DNA of 48,858 nucleotides from CAMENZ01 sp041854955 (GCA_041854955.1 JBHADF010000033.1:1-48858); one strand, 5' to 3'; shown: positions 18,009 to 25,607, counted from the first letter of the stretch. The notes: a model not told the origin generated them from the sequence alone. Made by a program: numbers and translations.

Positions 18009-18014
18009 ATTATA
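18009..18014 (-). promoter_or_regulatory. Extended -10 promoter of rarA
   Basis: TATGATATAAT on the minus strand gives an extended -10 (TGN-TATAAT). The region 17 bp upstream (TGCCAT) is a poor -35. Its position helps rule out the upstream GTG start of rarA. Confidence 0.55.
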
Positions 18015-18063
18015 TCATAGACTAAAGCTTTATGGCATGTTTTTTTAAGGGCAAATGTGGCAC

Positions 18064-18459
18064 TTATAACCCCAGCTCTACTTTCAAAGCATTTTGCAGA
18101 AGTTGAGAAAAATTAATGCCCTTTGCTACTGCCTCTTCATTCAGCCAGGAAGGGATGCTCAAGGTCTTTTTAACCGCCTTCCGCCCATGTTTTCTCCGGT
18201 AAGCAAGCATATCAAATTCAATTAGCACCGGAAAGGAATTTTGCTCATAATTTATTTTAGTGATGTCTGTCGGAGTAGGTGCCTCATTTTCTTCAAGATA
18301 TTCTTCTAAGGATAATCCCAGTGCATCTATTGCCATTTCATAAGTTTCTTCTACTGTCCCCCCTTGTGTAAAGCTTTCGGGAAAATCCGGAAAAGAAACC
18401 CAAAAACCACCCTCATCTTCCCTATGAAATACAGCGGTATAAAAGTATTTATTCTTCAT
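18064..18459 (-). CDS. hicB: Orphan HicB-family antitoxin / repressor
   Basis: This 131-residue protein has the HicB fold: a partial RNase-H-like N-domain (YFYTAVFHREDEGGFWVSFPDFPE, shortened here; TQGGTVEETYEMAIDAL) and a C-terminal DNA-binding segment (LSIPSWLNEEAVAKGINFSQLLQNAL) of ribbon-helix-helix type. HicB normally neutralises the mRNA-cleaving toxin HicA and represses their operon. No hicA fits on either side: only about 120 bp separate hicB from the next gene upstream and 57 bp from rarA. A 10-codon frame in the leader may be a hicA stub. Ribosome site AAGGAGGAG; the promoter carries a repeat operator. No terminator is seen before rarA. Confidence 0.85.
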   Translation of the reverse strand: MKNKYFYTAVFHREDEGGFWVSFPDFPESFTQGGTVEETYEMAIDALGLSLEEYLEENEAPTPTDITKINYEQNSFPVLIEFDMLAYRRKHGRKAVKKTLSIPSWLNEEAVAKGINFSQLLQNALKVELGL

Positions 18460-18481
18460 TTTTCTCCTCCTTGGACTTCAT
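18449..18481 (-). pseudogene. Possible hicA start remnant (10 codons)
   Basis: ATG at 18481 follows its own ribosome site (AAGGAGAAGAGA) and reads MKSKEEKNEE, then TAA inside hicB. Many HicA proteins begin with MKSKE or a close variant, from memory. The rest of a toxin is absent. Five matching residues are weak evidence; it may be only a leader peptide. Confidence 0.25.
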
Positions 18482-18495
18482 TCTCTTCTCCTTAT

Positions 18496-18524
18496 ATATT
18501 AACACGTATTATTACGTATTTCAA
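18496..18524 (-). promoter_or_regulatory. hicB promoter with repeat operator in the spacer
   Basis: Minus-strand -35 TTGAAA (18519-18524), spacer exactly 17 bp, -10 TAATAT (18496-18501). The spacer is TACGTAATAATACGTGT: two TACGT boxes ten bases apart, that is one helical turn, so a protein could bind both on one face. A natural site for HicB autorepression (inference). Confidence 0.6.
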
Positions 18525-18554
18525 CTAAAAAAATAATACATGCCTAATGCTAAA

Positions 18555-18572
18555 GGCAGCCCTAAGGCTGCC
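18555..18572 (-). terminator. Weak terminator after the Tad operon
   Basis: GGCAGCC (18555-18561) and GGCTGCC (18566-18572) form a 7-bp stem with a 4-nt loop, followed on the minus strand only by TTTAGCATT. It lies 11 bp after the last gene. Confidence 0.5.
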
Positions 18573-18582
18573 CCTATACCTA

Positions 18583-19131
18583 TCATACTATGTCCAGCAT
18601 ATATATTTCCCGCTTCAGCTCTTCTATATACATCTTCAGCTTTTCCGGGGTGTAGCTCCCCCGCTCCATATACTCACAAAGCCTCTCCAGATAGCTTCTG
18701 CCGTTTTCCGTAGTAATTTTTCTCATTTGATGGATAAGAGTGTTCAGAGGATTCCTTTCCTCCTCACCTTTTTTTCTCGGAATATAGGCCAGCTTCATAT
18801 AGTCTTTCGTCTTTTTCTTATCTTCGGAAATATATATGCAATCCAAACTCAGTAGATATTCTCCTGTGACCAGGAAAAAGTTTTTGCAATCTTTTATCAT
18901 ATCCAGGATTTCTTCCAAGGTACCGAGGGTTTCCGCCACAGCCATTTCCCTATAGGATGACAACACCTTGTAGCCTTCCTTGTTATACACAAAAACCGGT
19001 TTTCCTTTTTTTCTGTAATTCATAAGACTTGCAGGAAGAATTCTCCTGCAATTACCCGAAAGAATCACATCCTTTACTCGTGGATATGATAAGCTGTCGG
19101 AATCAAATCTCACTGCAACAATATTATTCAT
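18583..19131 (-). CDS. Tad-locus-associated protein, DUF6382-like
   Basis: This 182-residue protein has no signal peptide or membrane segment. It has a predicted alpha/beta N-terminal part (RRILPASLMNYRKKGKPVFVYN, shortened: NCRRILPASLMNYRKKGK) and a region around LEEILDMIKDCKNFFLVTGEYLLSLDCIYI that resembles the DUF6382 domain found at the N-terminus of FHA proteins in Gram-positive Tad loci. No FHA domain follows. Function is unknown; a cytoplasmic role in pilus assembly or signalling is inferred from its place as the last gene of the operon, 3 bp after the TadE-like gene. The domain name is from memory. Confidence 0.6.
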   Translation of the reverse strand: MNNIVAVRFDSDSLSYPRVKDVILSGNCRRILPASLMNYRKKGKPVFVYNKEGYKVLSSYREMAVAETLGTLEEILDMIKDCKNFFLVTGEYLLSLDCIYISEDKKKTKDYMKLAYIPRKKGEEERNPLNTLIHQMRKITTENGRSYLERLCEYMERGSYTPEKLKMYIEELKREIYMLDIV

Positions 19132-19134
19132 TTA

Positions 19135-19764
19135 TCAGCCCCCGCAAATCATACATGGTGTATATCCGTTGTTTTTCGCTTCCTCCGCCTCCATTGGGAC
19201 CTTATACTCTTCTCCGTAATATTCCTGTTTTACATAACGGCAATTTTCTTTATGATATCGCTCTCCATATTTGGGAAATACGATTACCGTGTGGGAGTTA
19301 CCCCCCTCTTTGAATCGAGCCTCATCCAGAGGCGGCCTTTTCTGTACGGCACCGGTAAACCCTCTGGCCAGCAGATTGAAATCAAAGGAAATTTTACCCA
19401 TTACACCCAAGGGGTGGGATACGGAAAAATCAGCCCCGGTCTTGATGCCTATCAGGTCATCTACCTCCTTGTGAGAGTACAGATAGTCCACATCCCTTAC
19501 GACGAAGTTTTTCAGCTTAGGGTTTTCACCCAGCACGGCATTTTCAACTCTCGGTCCGGTCAAAATCCCCAGCTCCACTATTTCGGCTTCCAAAGTCATG
19601 GCCCTGATTTCTTTAGCGCTGTTAAAGCAAATGCTCTCACATATGGCTATAATGTTGATGATGAGGGCAAGGCTTATTACCGCTATGATGAAAATCGGCA
19701 GAGTAAGGGCTGCTTCTACAGTGTAGCTTCCATTTTTGCCAAGCTTTCTAATATTCCTCTTCAA
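19135..19764 (-). CDS. TadE-like pseudopilin with C-terminal Cys/His motif
   Basis: This 209-residue protein begins with the TadE/pseudopilin signature: a basic start, then GSYTVEAALTLPIFIIAVISLA, here read as GSYTVEAALTLP plus a single long hydrophobic helix. The remainder is extracytoplasmic. The last 50 residues carry YHKENCRYV and PCMICGG, a His/Cys pattern (HxxxC, later CxxC) seen in small metal-binding modules of secreted proteins. TadE-like minor pilins take part in Tad pilus assembly. It overlaps the preceding gene by 17 nt. The Cys motif is not part of ordinary TadE. Confidence 0.75.
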   Translation of the reverse strand: MKRNIRKLGKNGSYTVEAALTLPIFIIAVISLALIINIIAICESICFNSAKEIRAMTLEAEIVELGILTGPRVENAVLGENPKLKNFVVRDVDYLYSHKEVDDLIGIKTGADFSVSHPLGVMGKISFDFNLLARGFTGAVQKRPPLDEARFKEGGNSHTVIVFPKYGERYHKENCRYVKQEYYGEEYKVPMEAEEAKNNGYTPCMICGG

Positions 19765-21019
19765 AGCTGTGTTCCTTTCCGTTTACAACCAGTGTATACT
19801 TTAAACCCGTATAGTATTCCGAAATTAAAAAGGAATCGTAATATAGGAATTTCATATTTATTTGTATAAGATCCATTATCCTAAGCAACTTTATTTTTTC
19901 CGGCAGTGCAGCAGTCAATATCTTCAGATACCCATCATATTCTATACCTTCAATGCTTTGTGGTTTTATATATTTTCCGCCTTTTTTCTCCTTTTCCTCA
20001 TCTCCATCGGACTCTCCATCTTCGGGATACATGTCCGATAAAATATTCTCCAAGGTTATGGCCCAGTTTTCATCCTTTTTTACCAAAGGAACTGTCTTTT
20101 CGTCATAGAGTATTTTCAAGTCATTGACGGCCTCCAATAAAGCCCAGGTTTCCATTATGAGAGCCTGTGTTACCAAGGCCGGAGGCCCTGGAGTTATAAC
20201 CTCTGCCGCCGCCATGGCAGCATCCCTTTTTTCCTCCGAGGAATATAGATAAGCCAGGTTCAGCCCGTTTCTTATGAGCAGCAATTTCCTATATACGCTT
20301 TTCCTTGCCTTTTCATCATCCGGCTTACCGCTTAATATGTACTCTATTTCATTTTGAAAATATGTTTTCCCTAAATCTCTGTCATTTATATAGTCCTTAA
20401 AATAAACGAAAATATATAGATTTTCCGCAGCACCCGATACCATCCCGTCAAGGGATGCACCTCCTGCTATGCCGTCAATAATTGAAGTTATGCCAATTCC
20501 TCCACCCTCTCCTTTGGACGGAAGGCCTGCCTTTATCCATCCACTGGTTATATATCTGTTTCCGGCTATCGGGGAACCGGCTTGGCCGCTCCCATCTTCA
20601 TTGCCGGCTAAGGCTCCGGGTTCTTCCACGGCTTTAGGCTTTGAGCCGGTAACAACCGCTTCTTTGATTTGCTTTTTCAGGTTTTTGTCATCTATAAGGC
20701 GAAAGGCCTCTAAAGAACTCTTTTCAATGCTTGCTTCTATGTACTTCTTATCCTTGTAGGTATAATCAGCATAGTACTTCAACTTATCTTCTACTATGGA
20801 TAAGCTCCCATAGTAGGCGAAAAGTCCGTATCTGTCCTTTAGATTTATGTCATACTCCGCCAAAATGCTTTTTCCCCAAAGTCTCACAAAATCTTCAGCT
20901 GTGCTGTCGATGGCCTTTTTCCCCGAGGCCATTATTGCTGCTGTCAGCAAAATCAGTATGGCCGAAAACACCATGGTAATGAAGACCGTATAGGAACCTC
21001 TTTTATTATTCCAGCCCAT
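19748..21019 (-). CDS. TadG/DUF5702-like pilus-associated membrane protein
   Basis: This 423-residue protein starts KRGSYTVFITMVFSAIL, a pseudopilin-like N-terminal helix followed by a large extracytoplasmic domain. AEYDINLKDRYGLFAYYG and the following YKDKKYIEASIEKSSLEAF region fit the DUF5702 family that sits in Tad loci in place of TadG (family name from memory). A flexible Gly/Pro/Glu-rich insertion lies around residues 130-165, and an acidic Lys/Glu/Asp stretch around 350. It overlaps the small TadE-like gene by 14 nt and the larger one by 17 nt, so the operon is tightly coupled. Confidence 0.72.
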   Translation of the reverse strand: MGWNNKRGSYTVFITMVFSAILILLTAAIMASGKKAIDSTAEDFVRLWGKSILAEYDINLKDRYGLFAYYGSLSIVEDKLKYYADYTYKDKKYIEASIEKSSLEAFRLIDDKNLKKQIKEAVVTGSKPKAVEEPGALAGNEDGSGQAGSPIAGNRYITSGWIKAGLPSKGEGGGIGITSIIDGIAGGASLDGMVSGAAENLYIFVYFKDYINDRDLGKTYFQNEIEYILSGKPDDEKARKSVYRKLLLIRNGLNLAYLYSSEEKRDAAMAAAEVITPGPPALVTQALIMETWALLEAVNDLKILYDEKTVPLVKKDENWAITLENILSDMYPEDGESDGDEEKEKKGGKYIKPQSIEGIEYDGYLKILTAALPEKIKLLRIMDLIQINMKFLYYDSFLISEYYTGLKYTLVVNGKEHSFEEEY

Positions 21020-21203
21020 TTACAATCCTATCCTTTGCCCTGATGGCCAAGGTTTCTCCCGGCTTATATATTTCAACTCGCCTTTCCTCATGGTCTAAGG
21101 CCTGATTTTGCAAGTCCTTAAACAAGTTTACAGTAAATACAATAAGGACAACCACAAGAATTATAGTCATAGGCATGGTAAAGGTGGCTTCAATAAACTT
21201 CAT
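21006..21203 (-). CDS. Small TadE-like / minor pilin-like protein
   Basis: This 65-residue protein reads MKFIEATFTMPMTIILVVVL at its start, with the acidic residue and T-x-T/P context of a TadE-type transmembrane helix, then a short charged tail (DHEERRVEIYKPGETLAIRA). It starts one base after the stop of the pilin gene (TGA-T-ATG) and has no ribosome site of its own, so it probably relies on translational coupling. It may be a minor pilin or assembly factor. Confidence 0.65.
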   Translation of the reverse strand: MKFIEATFTMPMTIILVVVLIVFTVNLFKDLQNQALDHEERRVEIYKPGETLAIRAKDRIVNGLE

Positions 21204-21204
21204 A

Positions 21205-21357
21205 TCAGAATGTGGATGAGTTTAAAGAGCTGAATGTATTATTGACAAATTGCTGAATTTGAGTTCTGAATATGAGCCCTATGGCTACAGCTATAGCAAT
21301 TAAGATGGCTACCTGCACCATTTCCATTCCTCTCTTATTTTTTAAAATCTTTTTCAT
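21205..21357 (-). CDS. Flp-type (type IVb) major pilin
   Basis: This 50-residue gene was found by translating the gap between tadC and the TadE-like gene. The product starts MKKILKNKRGMEMVQVAILI and ends with a helix tail QIQQFVNNTFSSLNSSTF. The short basic leader, the G10 cleavage-like site followed by M-E, and the single hydrophobic helix match Flp1-family pilins of Gram-positive Tad systems. Glu12 stands at position 2 of the mature part if cleaved after Gly10. A near-perfect ribosome site (AAAGGAGGTAGGTT) precedes the ATG, the strongest in the operon, as expected for the major subunit. Confidence 0.82.
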   Translation of the reverse strand: MKKILKNKRGMEMVQVAILIAIAVAIGLIFRTQIQQFVNNTFSSLNSSTF

Positions 21358-21377
21358 AACCTACCTCCTTTTTTATA

Positions 21378-21869
21378 TTATATCTGCATCATTGCAGGGG
21401 CTGATGTAACTATTATCAATGTCAGAAGTAAAATCCCCAACGGGAAGCTCATCTTGCTTTCCCCCAGCCTGATTTTTTCCAACACCAGCTGTTTTCTGTC
21501 TTTCCAAAGAGCCATGCTCTGTTCTTCCAAAAACACCCTCAAATCCGTACCTCTGTTTTGGTTTTCTATGAGGATGCTTCCTATTCGTGAAAGCTCCTTT
21601 ACATCAGAGCTTTTGCCGAATTCGTAAAAGCCTTTTACGGGGCTTTCACCCATATTCTTGGCCTTTTTCACTACCTTTATCACCTCCTGTACAAAGTAGT
21701 TTTGTTCTTTTTCGGGCAGCCTTTCATAGACGTCGCCTATGCGATTCAAGGCAATTCCCAAGGGTACACCGCTGTTTACCAGCAGCAACAGTTGATTTAT
21801 AAACTCAGGCAGGGTAAGTAAAATATCCCACCTGTTTTTTTCTCTCTTCTTTTTAATATCAGCTTTCAA
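21378..21869 (-). CDS. tadC: TadC-like inner membrane platform protein (T2SS F family)
   Basis: This 163-residue protein has the T2SSF domain of TadC: LTLPEFINQLLLLVNSGVPL, then charged helices (KNMGESPVKGFYEFG, LIENQNRGTDLRVFLEEQS) and a C-terminal hydrophobic segment FPLGILLLTLIIVTSAPAM. It is shorter than many TadC proteins because the N-terminal membrane helices are missing. It overlaps tadB by 11 nt. Together with TadB it forms the membrane platform on which the TadA ATPase acts. Confidence 0.82.
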   Translation of the reverse strand: MKADIKKKREKNRWDILLTLPEFINQLLLLVNSGVPLGIALNRIGDVYERLPEKEQNYFVQEVIKVVKKAKNMGESPVKGFYEFGKSSDVKELSRIGSILIENQNRGTDLRVFLEEQSMALWKDRKQLVLEKIRLGESKMSFPLGILLLTLIIVTSAPAMMQI

Positions 21870-22605
21870 TTCTGTTTATCCTCTCTATCATAGTCATGGC
21901 TACACCCATGAGGCCTAAGGAAAATGTCATTATGAACCTTCCCGCTCCCGTAGTATACATAGGCGCCATATAGGCCGGTGAAAGCAGCTTAAGCAGCAAT
22001 ATTACGGCGAAGGGTGCAACCCCTACGATACGGCCTTCAAACATCTTCTGTGCCATCAAGGTTTTCAGTTCTCGCTCCAGGTTTATTTTCTCTCCTATTA
22101 TGGAGGTTGCTCTCTCTATGGATAAGGGTAGGTTACCTCCGCTGCTCCTTGTATTTTCATAAACTGCAGTAAAATCCCTTATATCTCCCAGGCCGCTTCT
22201 TTCCGCAAAATCCCGAAGAACCTCTATATCCTTTTCGTTGCTGCCCCTTATACGGTTGACCATATATTTCAGTTCCAACATTATGTAGTCCTTTTCAGAA
22301 TAGGTGGTCTTCCAGAATTCTAAGGACTCTTCAAGAGCCTGTGTCATATTTCGTCCCGACGTAACTGCTGATGATATGGAATAGAGCATATCTCTGAATT
22401 GAACCAATAGCTTGGATCTGTTTCTCGCCCCCACCGTTTCCTTGTATATTCTGATTATATAGAAGCCGGACAGGCAGAGTATGAGACCGGCAATGAGGCT
22501 ATCGTAAAAGATAAAGCCTGTTGCCAGTGAAAATACGGCTGTAGTAAATATGAATTGTACTTTTTCCTTAGAGGATAAACCCAAGTTCCTGTAATCTATA
22601 GGCAT
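21859..22605 (-). CDS. tadB: TadB-like inner membrane platform protein (T2SS F family)
   Basis: This 248-residue protein has two N-terminal hydrophobic segments (FIFTTAVFSLATGFIFY, LIAGLILCLSGFYII), the T2SSF core (FRDMLYSISSAVTSGRNMTQALEESLEFW) with the SSGGNLPLSIERA motif region, and C-terminal helices. GGGAG precedes the ATG, so the 38-nt overlap with tadA appears real. Platform protein of the Tad pilus machine. Confidence 0.85.
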   Translation of the reverse strand: MPIDYRNLGLSSKEKVQFIFTTAVFSLATGFIFYDSLIAGLILCLSGFYIIRIYKETVGARNRSKLLVQFRDMLYSISSAVTSGRNMTQALEESLEFWKTTYSEKDYIMLELKYMVNRIRGSNEKDIEVLRDFAERSGLGDIRDFTAVYENTRSSGGNLPLSIERATSIIGEKINLERELKTLMAQKMFEGRIVGVAPFAVILLLKLLSPAYMAPMYTTGAGRFIMTFSLGLMGVAMTMIERINRIES

Positions 22606-23800
22606 ATTCTTCTCCCTTCAAAATAATTCTTTTGGAATTGAGCAGGCTGTCCCCCATCCTTCTCAGTTCCATATTTCCGTCCAGGCCCATAAGCTTGTTC
22701 AGTTGAAATTCTCCCTTTTCATAACGCAAAAGCTCATATATCTCCACTACTCTCCTTTCGCCTTTACCTATTTTTTCAAGATGTACCATGATATCTATCC
22801 CCTCGGCTATCTGGCCACGTATGGCGTCTATATCGAGAGGAGCCGCCATCAAATAGAGGGATTCCAGCCTTCTCAGCATGCCCTTGACTGAGTTTCCGTG
22901 TCCTGTGCTGAGGCTTCCCGAATGGCCCGTATTCATAGCCTGAAGCATATCCATAACCTCAGCCCCTCTCACCTCTCCTACGATTATTCTATCCGGTCTC
23001 ATTCTCAGACTGCTTTTTATGAGCTGAGACATATTGACGGAGCCGGCACCTCCGGAATTTGCCGTTCTGCATTCCATGTGGACTATATTTTCTATATATG
23101 GAAGCTTAAGCTCCATGGAGTCTTCTATGACTATGACCCTTTCATCCTTAGGCACGGCCTCTGCCAATGCGTTTAGGAGAGTAGTCTTTCCCGAAGATGT
23201 GCCGCCGCTTACGAAAATATTGTAGCCGCACTCCACCAACAGGGCCAAAAGCCTTGCACCGGACTCCGTAAGGGTTCTATTTTCTACAAGCTTTTTCATA
23301 CTGATAAAGTCTGTACTGAACTTTCTGATAGTCAGAATGGGGCCGTTGACGGCAACATTTTTATAAACGCCGTTTACACGGGAGCCATTGGGCAGTCTGG
23401 CATCCACTATGGGATTCATCTCATTTATTTCTCGGTGAACATCTCCGGCTACATTCATCAAGACCTCTTCCAGCTCCTCAACGGTATCGAAGATACAATC
23501 ATACTTCTCTATGCGACCCTTTTTCTCTATAAAAATATCCCGTGGACCGTTTACCATGATTTCCGTTATAGCCGGATCCCTTATAAGGGGGTCTAAAATT
23601 CCCAGTCTCCTTCTGGTTTTGTAAAACAGGACCTCTATTATGTGCCTTATTTCTTCATAACAAAGGCCTTTGCAAAATTCGTCGGAAAGAACTTCTTCCC
23701 GTATATATTCCATAGCTCTGTCATCATCCAGATCCTCCATGCTTCCCAAAGCATATCTGACAGCAGGGAGCTTTCTCCTGATGAATTCATCCTTATCCAT
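22568..23800 (-). CDS. tadA: TadA/CpaF-type pilus assembly ATPase
   Basis: This 410-residue secretion ATPase has an N-terminal CpaF-type domain (PAITEIMVNGPRDIFIEKKG; DARLPNGSRVN), Walker A SGGTSSGKTT (about 198-207), an Asp box VIEDSMELKLP, a MECRTAN block, Walker B RIIVGEVRGAE (about 271-281) and the His box NTGHSGSLSTGHGNS. It powers pilin extrusion, and in Tad systems probably retraction. It overlaps tadZ by 8 nt at its start and tadB by 38 nt at its end. Length is normal for CpaF. Confidence 0.93.
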   Translation of the reverse strand: MDKDEFIRRKLPAVRYALGSMEDLDDDRAMEYIREEVLSDEFCKGLCYEEIRHIIEVLFYKTRRRLGILDPLIRDPAITEIMVNGPRDIFIEKKGRIEKYDCIFDTVEELEEVLMNVAGDVHREINEMNPIVDARLPNGSRVNGVYKNVAVNGPILTIRKFSTDFISMKKLVENRTLTESGARLLALLVECGYNIFVSGGTSSGKTTLLNALAEAVPKDERVIVIEDSMELKLPYIENIVHMECRTANSGGAGSVNMSQLIKSSLRMRPDRIIVGEVRGAEVMDMLQAMNTGHSGSLSTGHGNSVKGMLRRLESLYLMAAPLDIDAIRGQIAEGIDIMVHLEKIGKGERRVVEIYELLRYEKGEFQLNKLMGLDGNMELRRMGDSLLNSKRIILKGEEYAYRLQELGFIL

Positions 23801-24665
23801 TTTCTTCCTCTTCCAGCCATGCCGCCAGTCTTGCTATGCCGGCACCAAAGCTTCTGTCCATGGCTATTTCTATCTTTCCCTCGCTGTTTATGGTGAAGGA
23901 TTCAGGGCTGTCTTCAATGTAGAATTTGCTTCCTTCATAGAGTCCTCTAACCCTGTTGACTAATATCAAGCTTCCATCTTCATGGACAAGATTTCCTCTG
24001 AGATCCAAAGCATTTATAAGGCTTATGCTTTTGGTGTCCTTATCCTTCTCCAAAGCCTCTCTACAGTCGAATATGAGCCTGTCAAAATCACCCTTTTCGG
24101 ATAAGTACTCCCTTAAAAGCTCTTTTTCGCGGGTTATAGCCATGTACAAGCCCCATTGGTCTCGCAGCATAACCTCTTCCGGCAAAAAGTCCCTTCCCTC
24201 TTTAAGGTAGTAATCCAGCTTTACAGGATTTACAGCCACCTCTTCCCGGCCTATATCGTAGCAGGTCAGGTTTTCTTCCCTATCTGTAATATATAGTGGC
24301 TTCCTTCCAAATTTTCCTGCCAGGGTTCGCCCCAAGGATAAGGCCAAGGCCGTTACACCTCTGCCGCCTCCCATGCCTATAAAGGTCACGGCTTTTATAC
24401 CATCCGAGCTTTTCTCCCTTATATGCTTACCGGTCATATTAAAGTATTCTTTTTTTACCCAATTGCACAGTTGGATCAGGGATGGATTCTCTCTTAATAC
24501 TTTGTCAGTTATGACTATCTCTCGTCCCATAACAAAATCTGTACTGCTGAGTATTGATATGTGGGCTCCGTAGATTTCTCCGGCCAGGGCTGTAGCCACC
24601 GCCTCCGCCTCTCTTCTGTTTCTTAATTTTATATTTATTTCCATATTATTACCATATTTTTCCAT
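23793..24665 (-). CDS. tadZ: TadZ/CpaE-like atypical MinD-family protein
   Basis: This 290-residue protein heads the Tad operon. After an N-terminal receiver-like part (about 1-85) comes FIGMGGGRGVTALALSLGR (about 95-113) where MinD/ParA proteins have KGGxGKT; the signature and P-loop lysines are absent, as in the atypical TadZ group. The MinD-like DREEN and FDCREALEKD segments follow. TadZ places the Tad machine in the cell. The ATG at 24665 lies only 11 bp from a strong -10, leaving about 5 nt of leader; an internal ATG at 24644 (MEINIKLRNRREAE) is the alternative start. Neither has a strong ribosome site. Confidence 0.78.
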   Translation of the reverse strand: MEKYGNNMEINIKLRNRREAEAVATALAGEIYGAHISILSSTDFVMGREIVITDKVLRENPSLIQLCNWVKKEYFNMTGKHIREKSSDGIKAVTFIGMGGGRGVTALALSLGRTLAGKFGRKPLYITDREENLTCYDIGREEVAVNPVKLDYYLKEGRDFLPEEVMLRDQWGLYMAITREKELLREYLSEKGDFDRLIFDCREALEKDKDTKSISLINALDLRGNLVHEDGSLILVNRVRGLYEGSKFYIEDSPESFTINSEGKIEIAMDRSFGAGIARLAAWLEEEENG

Positions 24666-24676
24666 TTCTTTATGTC

Positions 24677-24705
24677 ATCATACACTGCCTGGTAAAAAAT
24701 GTCAA
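24677..24705 (-). promoter_or_regulatory. Promoter of the Tad operon
   Basis: Minus-strand -35 TTGACA (24700-24705), 17-bp spacer, -10 TATGAT (24677-24682). A near-consensus sigma-A promoter very close to the tadZ ATG. Confidence 0.7.
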
Positions 24706-24731
24706 CAACTATTTCCATTTTCTTCCAACAA

Positions 24732-24765
24732 AAAACCTCCTTGCCGAAATTGACAAAGAGGTTTT
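24732..24765 (-). terminator. Terminator after the TPM-domain gene
   Basis: AAAACCTC (24732-24739) and GAGGTTTT (24758-24765) form an 8-bp stem; on the minus strand it ends in TTTTTTG. It separates the SPFH/TPM operon from the Tad promoter. Confidence 0.75.
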
Positions 24766-24781
24766 ATCTCTTTAATTGTAC

Positions 24782-25597
24782 TTAGAAGCTTCCGCCTCCG
24801 CCTCCGTGAATTCTCCCCGAGGATGAAGTATGAGTGGTGGAACCGCCGCCGGAATCATTATCATCAGGCTTGGCCGTTCTGCTTATGGCACTGTATAAAT
24901 ACAGATCCCTGCTTTCTCTTACATTCATGCTTCCAGGTCTTGTATAATCATGCGCATCGGGCTTGCTTCTTACAGTTTTCAGGCTACTCTTTTTAAGGGT
25001 GGACGAACCGAAGCCCACTACACCCCCCAAACCTAAAGCTATGGCCAGATTTGTTAACCAGTCGAAAGGATCCCTTATTCCGTCATCGTAGCCTACATCT
25101 ACCGGTTCCCCCTCTACGGCCTTAGTAACGAAGTCATCGCAAATGTCTCCGTAGGTTTTAAAGGCTTGGTAGTAATCACCGTCCTTCAGATAAGGTGTAA
25201 TTTTTTCTTTTATATAGTCTATACCGTAATCAGTCAACGCCGTTATTCCGAAGCTATGGGTAGTAATCCAAAATTCTCTGGAGTCCATGTCGATGAGGAG
25301 CAAAGCGCCGTCATCATCTTTTCCGTAGCCGAAGCCGTTATAATCGTAATAGTCATCGGCATAGGCCTCTATAGTCTTGCCCTCAAGACCGTTTACCGTC
25401 ACTACGGACACATCAAATTCCTGTCTGTCGGAGATTTCCTGGAGATAGTCATTTAACATGCCTGCATCTGTGGAGCTTAAAAGAGAGGCATTATCCACGA
25501 AATGTACCCCTCCGTTATCGGCAAAGGCCAAGGCCGGAGTGAAGAACACCACGGCACAGAGAACCAACAGGGCTAAACTTCTTTTAATATTTTCCAT
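24782..25597 (-). CDS. Secreted/membrane TPM-domain protein (YgcG/YdjH-like)
   Basis: This 271-residue protein has a signal peptide (MENIKRSLALLVLCAVVFFT up to about residue 26), a TPM domain (FVDNASLLSSTDAGMLNDYL; FDVSVVTVNGLEG; GFGYGKDDDGALLLIDMDSR; FGITALTDYGIDYI), a weak hydrophobic segment near 185-200 and a Ser/Gly-rich C-terminus ending HGGGGGSF, a typical tail of this family. It is the last gene of an operon with an SPFH protein and a zinc-ribbon membrane protein, which matches the Bacillus YdjG/YdjH/YdjI set tied to PspA-dependent envelope stress. The stop of the upstream gene overlaps its ribosome site (ATAGGAGG). Confidence 0.82.
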   Translation of the reverse strand: MENIKRSLALLVLCAVVFFTPALAFADNGGVHFVDNASLLSSTDAGMLNDYLQEISDRQEFDVSVVTVNGLEGKTIEAYADDYYDYNGFGYGKDDDGALLLIDMDSREFWITTHSFGITALTDYGIDYIKEKITPYLKDGDYYQAFKTYGDICDDFVTKAVEGEPVDVGYDDGIRDPFDWLTNLAIALGLGGVVGFGSSTLKKSSLKTVRSKPDAHDYTRPGSMNVRESRDLYLYSAISRTAKPDDNDSGGGSTTHTSSSGRIHGGGGGSF

Positions 25598-25607
25598 TCA
25601 GCACCTC

